Source: JAWXCM01 sp034408745
GTDB taxonomy: Bacteria > Acidobacteriota > Terriglobia > Bryobacterales > Bryobacteraceae
DNA length: 7,094 bases
Direction: 5' to 3'
Assembly (NCBI GenBank): GCA_034408745.1
Contig: JAWXCM010000185.1
Span: forward strand, 1 to 7,094
Positions 5,917 to 7,094 of this stretch are shown one piece after another. The position numbers and the translations under genes were made by a program. The stretch's first letter is position 1, and each line of letters begins with the position of its first letter. The notes under the pieces were generated by a model. The model ran no database searches, was not told the origin of the DNA, and saw only the letters and a program-made list of their open reading frames with translations.

Positions 5917-7094
5917 GTGCTGACCGGTTGTGGGCCATCGCCGCCGCTGTGCTGCTGACGGCGGTTAGTTTCTGGTGGTTCCCCGGCCACACGATCCTGC
6001 AGTCCGACACGCAGGTCTACATCCCCATCCTTCAGCATCTTGAGAACCCAGCCGTTTTGGCGCAGGACGCCATGGCGGCGCGCCCGCACGTCGCATTCAC
6101 TTTGTATGACGAAGTGGTGCTTGGACTGCGACGCGCAACCGGGCTGTCCTTTGAATGGCTGCTTATGGGCCAACAGGTTCTGTTTCGGGCGCTGGGGATT
6201 TTCGGTGTGTTTCTCCTGGCGAGGGCGGCTGGCCTGAATCCGGCGATGAGCTTTGCGGTGGCGGCGCTGCTGGCGCTTGGGGCGACGGTGAATGGGCCGC
6301 AGGTGCTGACCGTCGAGTATGAACCGGTGCCCCGCGGGTTTGCCTTCGGGCTTGTGCTGCTGAGCCTCGGACTGCTTGCCGGTGAAAGCTGGACCGGGGC
6401 GGCACTGGCATGCACCGCCGCGTTCGCGTACCATCCGCCGACGGCGCTGATTGTGTGGGTGATGATGGCCGGGCTGTGCGTGCTGGAGCGTCGGTGGCGT
6501 GAAATGGCGGTGCTGCTGGCTGGGCCGGGGCTGATCGCGCTGTCGGTGTTTACGCAACCTGGGGCGAGTGAGGCGCTGGGGCTGGCAACGCGAATTCCGG
6601 CCGACCTGGAGACGATTCTGCGGATGCGCGCCTCCTACAACTGGGTCGACACGTGGATCGGCAAGTACTGGCTGCACTTTGCCGTACTGCTGGTGGCCGC
6701 GCTGGTGGGGGCGTGGCGGGTTCGACTGGCGGTCGGGTGGCCGGTTCGGGCGTTCCTGTGGGTGCTTCCGGTGACTGGGGCCCTGAGTGTCGCGGTTTCC
6801 TGGCTGGTGCTGGAGCAATCGAAGTGGTTGGTTGGGCCGCAATTCCAGCCGGCACGGTATCTCATGTATGTGCCGTTTTTTGCGGCGCTCAGTTGCGCGC
6901 TGGCGGGACTGCGGGCGGCGTCGAGTGGGCGCGTCTGGGAAGCGGCGGCGTTTCTGCTGGTGCCGTTACTGGTGCCACTGTCGCCCGACGTATTTGCGGT
7001 CTCGTGGAGTGCCGCGGGGCTGGCGGCGGTACTCGCGTTTGCCATGGCTTTTGCGCGCCGACCCGGCGTGGCCGTAGCTCCGGCGGTGCTCGCA
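5913..7094 (+). CDS. Polytopic membrane protein, possibly GT-C glycosyltransferase-like (partial, C-terminus outside window)
   Basis: The ATG at 5913 sits in an ATGA overlap with the preceding TPR gene, and the frame stays open for 394 codons to the window edge. The protein is very hydrophobic, with roughly 10-12 predicted helices, for example near 7-23, 85-105, 111-126, 142-157, 177-192, 198-213, 253-270, 279-300, 318-335, 341-357 and 362-381. After TM1 comes a long polar loop with Ser-Asp-Thr (31-33), Asp52 and FTLYDE (62-67). Further polar points near membrane edges are EYEPVPRG (135-142), HPP (174-176) and QFQPAR (310-315). An acidic residue in the first outer loop plus many helices is the pattern of GT-C enzymes, which use polyprenyl-phosphate sugars, and of related uncharacterised proteins. 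No diagnostic motif settles it, so the function stays open. Coupling to a periplasmic TPR protein suggests an envelope role. Confidence 0.75.
   Translation, partial: MSADRLWAIAAAVLLTAVSFWWFPGHTILQSDTQVYIPILQHLENPAVLAQDAMAARPHVAFTLYDEVVLGLRRATGLSFEWLLMGQQVLFRALGIFGVFLLARAAGLNPAMSFAVAALLALGATVNGPQVLTVEYEPVPRGFAFGLVLLSLGLLAGESWTGAALACTAAFAYHPPTALIVWVMMAGLCVLERRWREMAVLLAGPGLIALSVFTQPGASEALGLATRIPADLETILRMRASYNWVDTWIGKYWLHFAVLLVAALVGAWRVRLAVGWPVRAFLWVLPVTGALSVAVSWLVLEQSKWLVGPQFQPARYLMYVPFFAALSCALAGLRAASSGRVWEAAAFLLVPLLVPLSPDVFAVSWSAAGLAAVLAFAMAFARRPGVAVAPAVLA

Noticed and set aside
5691..6842. 383-codon open frame on the minus strand opposite the second TPR gene and the membrane protein
   Set aside because: Low-complexity Arg/Pro/Gln/His composition, a span across two well-supported plus-strand genes and no domain all point to an antisense shadow.

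Overview
The window looks like a piece of a GC-rich bacterial chromosome, most likely from an Acidobacteriota lineage of the Solibacter/Bryobacter type. That placement is inferred from three things: the Ala-Gln signal-peptide cleavage sites, a MacB/FtsX-type permease without its ATPase, and small exported proteins next to TPR proteins. No rRNA, tRNA or marker gene is present to confirm it. I see no insertion sequence, phage gene, CRISPR array, plasmid function or convincing intrinsic terminator.

Layout. At the left edge a minus-strand gene (1-278, cut by the window start) encodes an exported protein with a carboxypeptidase-regulatory-like beta-sandwich domain. A 242-base divergent intergenic region (279-520) separates it from eight plus-strand genes. 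In order these are: an exported TPR protein (521-1381); a MacB/FtsX-type ABC permease (1394-2599); two small exported proteins of unknown function (2637-3062 and 3085-3567); a VOC/glyoxalase-fold protein (3593-3967); an MFS_3-type exporter (3964-5223); a second exported TPR protein (5242-5916); and a polytopic membrane protein that runs off the right edge (5913-7094). Gaps are 12, 37, 22, 25 and 18 bases, and two junctions are 4-base stop/start overlaps (GTGA at 3964, ATGA at 5913). The plus-strand genes could be one transcription unit, but extended -10 boxes placed to give leaderless or near-leaderless transcripts suggest internal starts before the genes at 3593 and perhaps 3085.

How the genes may work together. 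Almost every product is predicted to be exported or in the membrane: four periplasmic or surface proteins, three integral membrane proteins and one cytosolic VOC protein. The best-supported functional unit is the translationally coupled VOC-MFS pair, which would fit modification or sequestration plus efflux of a small molecule. The two TPR proteins share a gap-free 45-residue block with a GGGxDK motif and so are probably distant paralogues flanking the cluster. The permease has no ATPase here and must borrow one or act in another way. I find no clear evidence of a wholly new defence or mobile system. The most unusual items are the internally repeated small exported protein, the paired TPR proteins and the candidate leaderless promoters.
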